Part shown: one piece after another, positions 1 through 7,500 of the stretch | Numbering within the stretch: position 1 is the first letter of the stretch | How the letters are laid out: every line of letters begins with the position of its first letter | Source: Clostridia bacterium | Lineage (GTDB): Bacteria > Bacillota > Clostridia > SK-Y3 > JACMMQ01 | Direction: 5' to 3' | NCBI GenBank assembly: GCA_014378955.1 | Contig: JACMMQ010000106.1 | Location: 1 to 13,035 of the forward strand | Length of the DNA stretch: 13,035 nt | Position numbers and translations under genes: made by a program | Notes under the pieces: generated by a model | The model's input: only the letters and a program-made list of their open reading frames with translations | Told to the model about the DNA's origin: nothing | The model's database searches: none

Positions 1-55
1 CAAAGAGAACGATGCATATCATTACTATTATTTTCACATAACCGCTAATACGCAT
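1..55 (-). CDS. N-terminus of an unidentified exported or membrane protein (cut by window edge)
   Basis: A leftward gene starts at ATG 55-53. Only 18 codons are inside the window, reading MRISGYVKIIVMICIVLF. The start is convincing because GGAGGA lies at 61-66, with six bases between GGAGG and the ATG, and a good promoter lies upstream at 86-114. The visible peptide has a short basic start followed by a hydrophobic run (residues 9-18), as in a signal peptide or first membrane helix. Nothing in these residues identifies the family. The gene is divergent from folT and shares its control region, which is the only hint about its role. Confidence 0.72.
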   Translation of the reverse strand, partial: MRISGYVKIIVMICIVLF

Positions 56-85
56 AATTTTCCTCCAAAAATTCAATCTCATAAA

Positions 86-114
86 ATCATATCATAGCAC
101 TACATAAAAGTAAA
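86..114 (-). promoter_or_regulatory. Sigma-A-type promoter for the leftward gene at 55
   Basis: On the minus strand TTTACT (109-114) is followed after exactly 17 bases by TATGAT (86-91), with a second overlapping TATGAT at 91-96. The -10 matches the consensus at five of six positions and the -35 at four of six. Transcription would begin near 79, leaving a short leader of about 25 bases before the start codon at 55. Confidence 0.6.
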
Positions 115-128
115 CATACAATTCACAA

Positions 129-142
129 ACTTTTTAAAAAGT
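129..142. repeat. 14-bp perfect palindrome between divergent promoters
   Basis: ACTTTTTAAAAAGT is a perfect palindrome just upstream of the rightward -35 region and 15 bases upstream of the leftward -35. Its position fits an operator acting on either promoter. It could equally be an AT-rich upstream (UP-like) element or chance in AT-rich DNA. No regulator gene is visible beside it. Confidence 0.3.
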
Positions 143-143
143 C

Positions 144-172
144 TTCCATTTTTTTGTACTTTGGGTTATAAT
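144..172 (+). promoter_or_regulatory. Promoter for the folT riboswitch transcript
   Basis: A perfect TATAAT lies at 167-172. The hexamer 17 bases upstream, TTCCAT at 144-149, is a poor -35, matching at three positions. Transcription would start at about 179-180, only a few bases before the first helix of the riboswitch at 184, which is where such a promoter should be. Confidence 0.6.
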
Positions 173-183
173 GTCTTTTGTAA

Positions 184-307
184 GGCAGAGTAGATGGACG
201 TGCGTTATACGAATTTTTAAATTCGTATTAAGTGTCAAGTGGACGGGAAGTTGCCATTTGAACGAAAAACCTTCGGGTTTGCGATGCGTTTGTTGCATTC
301 CGCTGCC
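184..307 (+). promoter_or_regulatory. Tetrahydrofolate (THF) riboswitch, folT leader
   Basis: This leader matches the THF riboswitch as I remember it from Eubacterium siraeum. The conserved segments occur in order: GAGTAGAT (188-195), GCGTTA (202-207), TTAAGTG (228-234), ACGGGA (243-248), AACGAA (261-266), GCG (281-283) and TTGCATTCCGC (293-303). P1 is GGCAG 184-188 with CTGCC 303-307. P3 is 236-242 with 254-260. A UUCG-capped stem is 267-271 with 276-280. The pseudoknot is GGAA 246-249 with TTCC 298-301; its bases differ from the GGAUG/CAUCC pair I recall, yet pairing is kept. The family binds reduced folates and usually lowers expression of the downstream folate gene. An extra hairpin at 207-228 is not in the example I remember. 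The folate transporter gene directly downstream supports the call. Confidence 0.9.
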
Positions 308-404
308 ACAAAAAGAGTACCTTTTTACGGTCATGGGGGTTACCTTCCTGCATTCGTTTTCTCTTTTGTGTGGTGTATTTTGCTACCAAAAAGAGAAAGG
401 AGGT
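307..404 (+). promoter_or_regulatory. Riboswitch expression platform controlling the folT ribosome binding site
   Basis: Two exclusive structures can be drawn. In the first, 358-367 pairs perfectly with 389-398 (10 bp), and ACCTTC 342-347 pairs with GGAGGT 399-404 (one G-U), burying the AGGAGG site at 398-403. In the second, CTCTTTTGTG 361-370 pairs with 307-317 (10 bp and one bulged A), which uses the last base of riboswitch helix P1 and frees the ribosome binding site. The same strand can serve both because AAAAAGAG occurs twice, at 310-317 and 388-395. No intrinsic terminator with a U-run is visible, so control of translation start is more likely. The pairings are seen in the sequence; the mechanism is inferred. 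Confidence 0.55.
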
Positions 405-413
405 GCATTTATT

Positions 414-941
414 TTGAGAAAAATTCCGCTGAAAATGTTGATTGTCATGTCGTTTTTGGTTGCTATCAACATCGTTTTAGTGCGTATGTTGCCCATTTAT
501 CCAACGCCGTTTATTCGCTTGAGCTTTGGCTTTGTGCCTATCGCAATGGCTGGTTTGTTGTTTGGGGCTGTGCCTGCAATCATTGTAGCGGGATTAGCGG
601 ATGTCATCGGTGTTTTGATGTTTCCGTCTCCAAGTGGCTATTTCCCAGGCTTGACACTCAGTGCTGTTTTGGAAGGTTTGCTATACGGTCTACTGCTCTA
701 TCGTGTGACTGATAAAAAAACATTGTTTATACGCATATTGCTAGTAGCAATATTAGATGAAGTGTTTGTAGATTTATTGCTTGGTACATTCTGGCAATCG
801 GTTCTCATGGGCAGGGCGTATATGGCACTATTTCCCCTACGATCGATTAAAATACTGATTATGATCGCTGGCAACTTGATTGTTTTACCCTTGCTTTGTC
901 CGCAAATATCCAAGGTTTATCACAAGCATTCGAATTCGTAG
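414..941 (+). CDS. folT: Folate-specific ECF transporter S component (FolT)
   Basis: This is the 175-residue membrane subunit that binds folate outside the cell. In this family it works with the shared energizing module (EcfT plus two ATPases), which is not encoded in this window. The protein is almost entirely hydrophobic, with about six membrane segments. It has FolT-like stretches: FIRLSFGFVPIAMAGLLFG (residues 33-51), GLADVIG (60-66), YFPGLTLSA (76-84) and FPLRSIK (140-146). I chose TTG 414-416 as the start because AGGAGG lies at 398-403 (10 bases away) and the protein then begins MRKIPLKM, as usual for the family. The same frame stays open back to 171, but that part is riboswitch RNA. 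The next in-frame ATG (435) is too far from the ribosome binding site. The THF riboswitch upstream strongly supports folate as substrate. Confidence 0.9.
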   Translation: MRKIPLKMLIVMSFLVAINIVLVRMLPIYPTPFIRLSFGFVPIAMAGLLFGAVPAIIVAGLADVIGVLMFPSPSGYFPGLTLSAVLEGLLYGLLLYRVTDKKTLFIRILLVAILDEVFVDLLLGTFWQSVLMGRAYMALFPLRSIKILIMIAGNLIVLPLLCPQISKVYHKHSNS

Positions 942-944
942 GTG

Positions 945-979
945 CAAAGAGGTTGTCGCAATATTGGGCAACCTCTTTG
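945..979 (+). terminator. Stem-loop just after folT, possible terminator
   Basis: CAAAGAGGTTG (945-955) pairs perfectly with CAACCTCTTTG (969-979) around a 13-base loop, three bases past the folT stop codon. Its position and 11-bp perfect stem suggest transcript end formation or 3' end protection. There is no clean U-run after it (TAATCTC follows), so it is not a textbook intrinsic terminator. Confidence 0.5.
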
Positions 980-988
980 TAATCTCGG

Positions 989-1049
989 CAACAACAAATG
1001 ACCTTCTATGTTATATTTTTATTATAACGTAGAAGGTCATTTGTTGTTG
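989..1049. terminator. 27-bp stem-loop between convergent genes, probable two-way terminator
   Basis: Bases 989-1015 pair with 1023-1049 around the 7-base loop TTTTTAT. Twenty-six of the 27 pairs are Watson-Crick and one is T-G (1009 with 1029). The outer arms are CAACAACAAA and TTTGTTGTTG, so on either strand the 3' arm ends in a U-rich stretch. It sits between the folT stop and the chemoreceptor stop, which suits a terminator read from both sides. The stem is unusually long for that job, so a small dispersed repeat is an alternative. Confidence 0.6.
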
Positions 1050-1076
1050 TGTTTACGGAAAATATTTTACATGCTG

Positions 1077-3059
1077 CTAAATTTTAAACTTTCCAGTCAA
1101 CTCCTCTAGTTTCAAAGCCAATTCAGAAAGCATAATTGAAGTCGTATGTGTATCGGAAGCATCACTTTTCATTACATTCGATGCACTATTAATATCTTGA
1201 ATGTTTTGTAGTATACCAACCGTGCCATTGCTAATACCTTGGGCATTTTTACTAATTGCATCCAGGCTTACAGATGCCCTTTCTGAATTCATTGCAACCT
1301 CGTTTGAGGCGATGGACAATTCGGATGCAGATTTCGCAATCTCTACCACCCCTTTTGCAGACTGTTCTACGCTTTGCGTAACATTTTGAGCATTATTCGC
1401 TACAGCATCAATTTCTTTCGTAATATCATCAAGCTTCCCTGCTGCACTTACTGCCGCATTGGATATTTCTCCAGTCGTTGCACTTTGCTCTGTAACAGCC
1501 GCTGCAATTGTATTGGTAATGCTTATAATCGCAGTTATTACTTGTGTAATTTCAGTTACTGCTAAAATAGCATTGTCCATGTTTATCTGCATTGTTTCTA
1601 TTTGCTGACTTATTTCGTCTGTTGCATCAGATGTTTGTTTCGCTAATTCTTTTACTTCATTTGCTACCACGGCAAAGCCTTTTCCTGCTTCTCCAGCACC
1701 CGCTGCTTCAATCGCAGCATTGAGCGCAAGCATATTGGTTTGGTCTGCAATATCATTAATCACATCAATAATTTTCCCTATTTGCTTTGATGATGTGTTT
1801 AGTTGATCAATGATCAAGTTTGTATCTTTTGACTTTTCATTAGCTGTTGCTGTTATTTGCATTGACTTTGAACAATTATGGCTTACCTCATTCAATGAAA
1901 CATTTATTTCCTTCACAGCAGTAACAACATTCTTTACAGAGCTTAATACATCCTTTGCTGAGGTTGCTACATGCCCTATACTGCTCGTTATGTTTTCAAC
2001 CAATCCCGAAGCATTTTTAACGGATACAGATGTTTCATCCGATGCTGAAGCTAGGTTTCTAATCGTCCCATTCATTTCTTCAACAGCAGAGGCAATCGTA
2101 TTTATATTCGCGCTTGTAGCGTTAAGAGTATTGGAGGTTTGCTCCATGTTTTGCGATATATCTTGCACGGATTTATTTGCTGAAACAGTTTTTACATTGG
2201 TTTCATCTATTTTAATTGATGTTTGATTAGATAGTTTCATCATTGTACTTGAACAATCTTTGAGGCTAATTGCCGTCTGCGAAACATCAAAAACAATACT
2301 TCCTATTTTTCCTACAAAAATATTGAAATTACTTGCAAATTCACCAATTTCATCGTTAGAATTGACTTCTATTTTTTTTGTTAAATCGCCATTCCCTAAA
2401 GCAATGTCCTTCATTATACTTACTGCCTTGACTAAATTACGCAGAATAACCTTAATAAAAATAAAGAATATAACACTTGAAAGTGCAAACAACAATACGC
2501 CAACAATCAAAAACCATAGTTTAAACTTATTTTCTAAATCTACAACATTATCTTTTGATACACCAACAAACCAAACGCCAATCGGTTTGTTGGTGATATC
2601 TTTAATAGGTTCATAATAAGCAATGTGGCTTTTACCCAAAATGGTTGCTTCTCCAAGGAATGACTCGCCTTTTTCTAACACAATCTTAGCAATATCTTCC
2701 TTTAATTTAGTGCCTATTGCACGGCCATTGTTATCCCCTGGTACGCTTGTTGAAATTCTAACGTCATTTTGAAATATCGTGGCATATGCGCCGGTATTTT
2801 TTAAAATAATATCAACAATTAAATGATCATCGTTGAATTTTTTATCGCCTTTATATAGTTTCGAGTCTCTTATCTCCCAGTTTCCATCAAATTCTTTATT
2901 TATCATCTCCATGCCCATTTTTTGATAACCATTAATGGTTTGCTTATACATGGATAAAATGATTCCTGCCGAAAGACTGGACGTCAGAAAATAAATAACC
3001 GTGAATGAAAATAGTAAAATTGCCGACGATAGAATAACTACCTTTTTGCTAATACTCAT
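1077..3059 (-). CDS. Methyl-accepting chemotaxis protein with a single Cache sensor domain
   Basis: This 660-residue chemoreceptor has the standard layout. There is an N-terminal membrane helix (about 7-30) and an extracytoplasmic domain (about 58-170) that resembles single-Cache domains, including KLYKGD (67-72), [12 protein letters not shown] (93-104), GESFLGEA (131-138) and YYEPIKD (148-154). A second membrane helix (about 181-205), a HAMP linker (about 206-255) and a long helical signalling domain follow. The hairpin tip that contacts CheA/CheW in this family is at about 430-470, including [20 protein letters not shown]. The position that is usually Arg in EAARAGE is Gly here. There is no C-terminal NWETF-like tether. 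The ligand cannot be read from the sequence. AGGGGGAGAG on the minus strand (3066-3075) supplies the ribosome binding site, about eight bases before the ATG. No chemotaxis or flagellar genes are in the window. Confidence 0.95.
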   Translation of the reverse strand: MSISKKVVILSSAILLFSFTVIYFLTSSLSAGIILSMYKQTINGYQKMGMEMINKEFDGNWEIRDSKLYKGDKKFNDDHLIVDIILKNTGAYATIFQNDVRISTSVPGDNNGRAIGTKLKEDIAKIVLEKGESFLGEATILGKSHIAYYEPIKDITNKPIGVWFVGVSKDNVVDLENKFKLWFLIVGVLLFALSSVIFFIFIKVILRNLVKAVSIMKDIALGNGDLTKKIEVNSNDEIGEFASNFNIFVGKIGSIVFDVSQTAISLKDCSSTMMKLSNQTSIKIDETNVKTVSANKSVQDISQNMEQTSNTLNATSANINTIASAVEEMNGTIRNLASASDETSVSVKNASGLVENITSSIGHVATSAKDVLSSVKNVVTAVKEINVSLNEVSHNCSKSMQITATANEKSKDTNLIIDQLNTSSKQIGKIIDVINDIADQTNMLALNAAIEAAGAGEAGKGFAVVANEVKELAKQTSDATDEISQQIETMQINMDNAILAVTEITQVITAIISITNTIAAAVTEQSATTGEISNAAVSAAGKLDDITKEIDAVANNAQNVTQSVEQSAKGVVEIAKSASELSIASNEVAMNSERASVSLDAISKNAQGISNGTVGILQNIQDINSASNVMKSDASDTHTTSIMLSELALKLEELTGKFKI

Positions 3060-3093
3060 AAAACGCTCTCCCCCTAATTAAACTCTAGTAAAA

Positions 3094-3210
3094 TTAACAG
3101 CACATTTGTGCAACCGTTGTCGTTGCGACATGAATGCGTGTGTCCGATGAAGCGTAATAAATGTAGATGTCGCCGTTTTCTTTTGCGATTATGCCTTTGT
3201 TATACATCAT
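3094..3210 (-). pseudogene. Remnant of a GH130 glycoside phosphorylase (C-terminal fragment)
   Basis: A 38-codon reading frame starts at ATG 3210-3208, overlapping the acyltransferase stop, and ends at TAA 3096-3094. Its peptide includes YNKGIIAKENGDIYIYYASS, continuing as DTRIHVATTTVAQM. This closely resembles the C-terminal strand of GH130 mannosyl-glucose/mannoside phosphorylases, where a (YNxGlv)-(iYYaSSDTRmHVAT) pattern is typical. A full GH130 protein has roughly 300-400 residues. The whole front part is absent, since acyltransferase coding sequence abuts directly, and the usual tail after VATxTV is replaced by CC and a stop. It therefore looks like a deletion scar, not a gene. Translation by coupling at the ATGA overlap is possible, but so short a piece could not be catalytic. 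The family match is from memory. Confidence 0.7.
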
Positions 3211-4457
3211 ATCTCATCATTCTCATTGTTTCTAATCCAATCGCCCTTTACAATATATCCAGCCCCGTTGTGCATGTCATTGCCTGCCAAAACATGCTGT
3301 ACGATTGCTTTTCTCAGATGACTGTCTTGCGGTGCATTAGCTATATCCTTTGGCTTTCCACCAAAAACCTTATCAAATGTTTGCTTATTATTGCCCAAAA
3401 TTGGGAATAATTGAAAAAGCTTTTGAAATTTTACAATGTTTGAATTTTGCGGTAAAATCTTTTGAAGCTGTGGGTTCAAAAGCCAAGCATTACACCCGAA
3501 AACATGATAATGATAATCAGGAAAGTAGGTTTCAAAAAAAGCAGAGGCTTTAAAAAGAGAGTCACTACACAGCGCCTCTTGTAATTTACTGCCTTCTGGA
3601 ATATGTACATCAATTATGCGTGCCCCTTTGTGCAAGATGCATTGCCATTGCTTTAAATTAAATGCCTTTTCATCGTATTGAGCGGCGCCATTTCTAATTA
3701 CCGTATTGGTACGAATAAGGTCGTCATCTATAATCAGTGATGACATCCAACCCTTTTGCTCGTCAAAAATACCGTTTGTACCGTCAACCATGCCATCCGC
3801 TCTAAATCTGGCACCATGACCTGCTAATGTCATCAATTCACCTGTGTCATATTTTCGAAAAACCTCTACGTCATTATAAAAATTACAAAAAGCAAATTGT
3901 AAGCGTCCTAATGTGAATAGCTTCCCTTTGAAATGAGCAATCAACCACGAAAGCTCTTTTAAGCCCCAAACACCGTATTCATACTTGTAATGGTCTAACC
4001 ATATCTGTACATCATGCAATGTGTCCACGAAAATATCGTTTGGGATGCCTTTTCGTTGGTAAAAATCCTTCAATTTTGGAATAGCAGAACAAAATACAAG
4101 CATCGCAAACATACCTTTATGCTCGCCCATTGCAGCCTCTAAGTCAATCCAATTTTTCAAAAGCTCGTAATGAAAATCCTCTTGCTCAAAAAGAACCGTG
4201 TGACAATGCCATGCCAATGCGCTTAATGCTTCGCTTTCATTGACGATGTTGAGCGCTATGTCATAGGCTTCTTTCACTAAGTCAGATAGTTTCAAATCAT
4301 GATTCACCTGCTCAAAAAAACCGCTTGCTAAAAATGGTATGTTTTTCCTGCCTGGATAAGTCGCCTGTGAAATTGTCCAATCTTTTTCCCACGCAGGATG
4401 AATGTCCGATACACCTAACTGTTCAACCATTTGTCCAAAACGCAATATTTTACACAT
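3207..4457 (-). CDS. GNAT-like acyltransferase with NAT_N/GNAT_C-type domains
   Basis: This 416-residue cytoplasmic protein resembles the family annotated as acyltransferase domain-containing protein, with an N-acyltransferase N-terminal domain and a GNAT-like C-terminal domain. The C-terminal half carries the typical stretches FTLGRLQF (181-188), IDVHIPEGSKL (282-292), NAWLLNPQLQKILP (323-336) and SNIVKFQKLF (339-348). The N-terminal half is helical, with AIPKLKDFYQRKGIPNDIFV at 125-144. The substrate of this family is not known to me. A role in acylating a sugar or glycoside is only suggested by the neighbouring GH74 gene and GH130 remnant. The start is supported by AGAGGTGA (4462-4469) four bases before the ATG. 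The gap to the GH74 stop is 72 bases with no terminator-like hairpin, so co-transcription is plausible. The length and both ends look complete. Confidence 0.75.
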   Translation of the reverse strand: MCKILRFGQMVEQLGVSDIHPAWEKDWTISQATYPGRKNIPFLASGFFEQVNHDLKLSDLVKEAYDIALNIVNESEALSALAWHCHTVLFEQEDFHYELLKNWIDLEAAMGEHKGMFAMLVFCSAIPKLKDFYQRKGIPNDIFVDTLHDVQIWLDHYKYEYGVWGLKELSWLIAHFKGKLFTLGRLQFAFCNFYNDVEVFRKYDTGELMTLAGHGARFRADGMVDGTNGIFDEQKGWMSSLIIDDDLIRTNTVIRNGAAQYDEKAFNLKQWQCILHKGARIIDVHIPEGSKLQEALCSDSLFKASAFFETYFPDYHYHVFGCNAWLLNPQLQKILPQNSNIVKFQKLFQLFPILGNNKQTFDKVFGGKPKDIANAPQDSHLRKAIVQHVLAGNDMHNGAGYIVKGDWIRNNENDEI

Positions 4458-4529
4458 ACGATCACCTCTTATCTTATTGTTGGGTCATTTCTTCGTAACA
4501 GGCAGTCAGAAAACGCAAATTTGAATATG

Positions 4530-7500
4530 TTATCTTTTTATTGCTTGAAGCAATGGCGTGAGTGTTGTGGTGTCGCCCCAAACAAAAACTTTTATGTAAT
4601 CCTGTGGTTGCACCTCGTTGGGAAATTCTAACACCGTATTCAACTCTTCCTTTTCACCCGACAAAATAGTTGCATTCGCACGAACACAACTGACTAATCT
4701 ACCATCTGCATGGTAAAGTGCCACAATGAGTGTTGTATTCCGATTTTCGTCTGTGTTATTAATCACTTTTAATCCCGTATTGAGAATATCCATTGCAGTA
4801 GGATTGAGTATTATCACGCTTGTCCCCGACAGGTCAAAAATTTCAGGAGTACCGACTGAAAAGGTGTTGTTGCTTACTTGAAGTATGACAGGGGCTGACC
4901 GTGCTCCTTTTGCATCCACTGCCTCTGCTCGAATGTTGTTTTGCCCTTGATTAAGCGTGACCACCGTTTCATAGGAAAGCAAAGGTGAAAGTGGCACTTC
5001 TTTATAGTTAATAAACACCTTACACGCCTTGTTTACGGTCCCTGACACCGTAAACAAGCCATGATTGGAGCTTCCTGTTGTTTGATTCATCGCAATTATA
5101 GGGGCAGTACTGACCAACGATTCAAGCGCATTGTTGCTACTATTAGCATCTGCGACCGAAAGCATATCCCCACTATCTAATACAAAGGAAAGATTCAAGT
5201 TATCTTGTGTAAGTTTAAAAGTGGAGAGCGATTTCGCCTTATATCTTTTGCCAGGTTGCAACTCACTGCCCAATGGGGCACAAGTTGCAACCTCCTCAGC
5301 CACACCATTGATATACCACTTTCCACGCAAGATTTTCGTTGGGTCAATTGCAGTGTTGCCTAAGTTGATGAGTGTAGCACTTAAATGCACATCGTCACCG
5401 ATTTTTGCATAAGGTTCAAAAATACCTACATCCAATATACCGACATCTACGCCACTTGTTGTCTCAAACGCTACCGTCGCCAGCCAACTTTCTTCATTTC
5501 CCTGTTCATCCCAGGCGGTATACGGGACAGGTTTAGAAAAATTTATTGTAGTTCCATTTTCTGGAAATATTTTACAAAATAACTCGGGAATCACTTTTGG
5601 CACAAGCGACCTTACATCTGTGTGAATGGGTACTTTGACCTGTACCGTCTTGTTAATCGGATTTACGTCTGTTTGCCCAATCTGCATAGGCAACGAAAAT
5701 ACCTTTAACACAGGGTTTTGAATTTTGTTATAAAGATCTCTTATTTGTTGTGCTGATAGGGAGGTGTTGTATACCTTCACCTCATCAATTAGTCCTTTGT
5801 AATCATAATTTGTATCGGTTGTCCCTGAGGTTCCCATATACGTTGTCGTATCCTTGACATAGCTATTGGCGGCATTAGCATTATCAAATTTCAAGCCACT
5901 ATTTAACCGTCCCGTATCCCAAGCTGCTCTAGTACTATTCCCTGTCAACCCATTGCCCGCGGAGTCAGCCACCGTCGCTCCAGTATTTTCATCAAATTTC
6001 CAATAAGCAACTGGGTTAATGGTAGGTGCTGGGGGAGGTGTAGTTATAGGGGGCGGCGACTCTTCTGGTGTTGTGACAGGCTCCCCAAAAAGGATGCCCG
6101 ATCCATTTGTGCCAATGTACACACGTCCAAAGATTTGTCGATCTGCTCCCATACAGTTGGGGTCATTGCCTGCCGTTGAATTGCTTACATTCACCCTAAC
6201 CCAATTTGTCCCCATATCATCAGAGCGAAATATTCCGATTGTATTGTCAATTGTTCCATAAACAAATACGGTAGGATTACTCTTGCCTGCAGCATTTTTC
6301 CCGAACGCAATCATGTGCGCACGCTGAACGTTTGCAAATTTTGTAAATGTTTGCCCCGAATCACTTGAACGGTACAAGCCACTGGTGTCAAATGCACCCC
6401 ACACCTCTCCGTTCATATCAGGAGCGGTGGCAATCTTTGATTCCCAATAGTCTGGAAGTGTCGTGTTTACAGCAGTAAAATTCGCTGCCCCATCGGTGCT
6501 ACGGTAAAGCTTACCACTTGCATAAGCGTAAAATTTATTACCGTCTATTTTATCTGCCGCAAGAGGCTGATTCCACTTAAAAATGTTGGTGTCAGACCCT
6601 GCGACCGTTCCAGGAAGCCCTGCTGAATTTTGCCATGTTGTGCCACGATCGGTCGAATATTTGACGGTATTAGTGGTTCCCCTTGCTGCCCAAACTATTC
6701 GCTCACTATTCGCCGAAACAGCTACTCTGCCTCCAGAGCCTGGGTTGCTCGTAAAAGCACTATAGGTTTTGCCCTGATCGGTGGAATATCCACCTTTTCC
6801 TGGACCAGTCCATCCATTTGTGCCAACTCTCACCACAAAATTAGGATTTGTATTCTGAAAATCAATGCCTGTGGTTATCATATCAGGAATTTCTCCACGA
6901 CTATAATAACTAGTGTCTGGAAAAGTCCTTACCTTGAGATGCTCAAAGCCACCAACATCTGCAAAGCCACTAAATAACTTTACATCGCCAGAAGGAGGGC
7001 TAATAAGATTACTCACTGTAACAAGTTCCTCATGCCCATATTCGTAATTGGTCCAAATAGATGGATTGACGGTAATATCCTCTGTCCTAAATACAGCATA
7101 CCAATCAGCAAACCAAACTCGCTTAGGGTCATGTGGGTCAATGGTTAAGGTGGATGTTGCCGAGGCAAAATGCCAGCTTGGCGTCCACTTCACCGTCTGA
7201 TTTTTTGTCATATTTATCTTTGTCCAAGAGGTTCCCCCATTGGTGGAACGATAGACAGGCATACCATGACTACCATTGCTTGATCTAAAAACTGCTGTCA
7301 TTAAAATATTAGGATCAGTTGGGTCAATGGTAATACCACAGTACTCATAAGAATAGGCGGTTGAAGGGGTAATATCTGTCCACGTATTGTTTTTAAACTT
7401 TTTCACCCCAGTACTATGAGAAACATACAGTGTACCATCTGGTGCAATAACCGCCCTATTGGGATTCACAGGACTGCCAGACATTAAACTCCAAGTGCTT

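Noticed and set aside
171..413. Upstream in-frame extension of folT from ATG 171
   Set aside because: The ATG lies in the promoter -10 region, before the transcript starts, and the extension covers the riboswitch. The encoded peptide has no resemblance to FolT.
239..712. 157-residue reading frame overlapping folT in another frame
   Set aside because: It runs through the riboswitch and the folT coding region, has Cys/Trp-rich random-looking composition and no ribosome binding site.
3100..3111. Small inverted repeat GCACATTTGTGC upstream of the chemoreceptor gene
   Set aside because: The stem is only five pairs and falls within the GH130 remnant. It is too weak to call an operator or terminator.
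6010..6070. Repetitive G-rich plus-strand stretch
   Set aside because: It encodes the Thr/Pro linker of the GH74 protein on the other strand, so ordinary low-complexity coding explains it.
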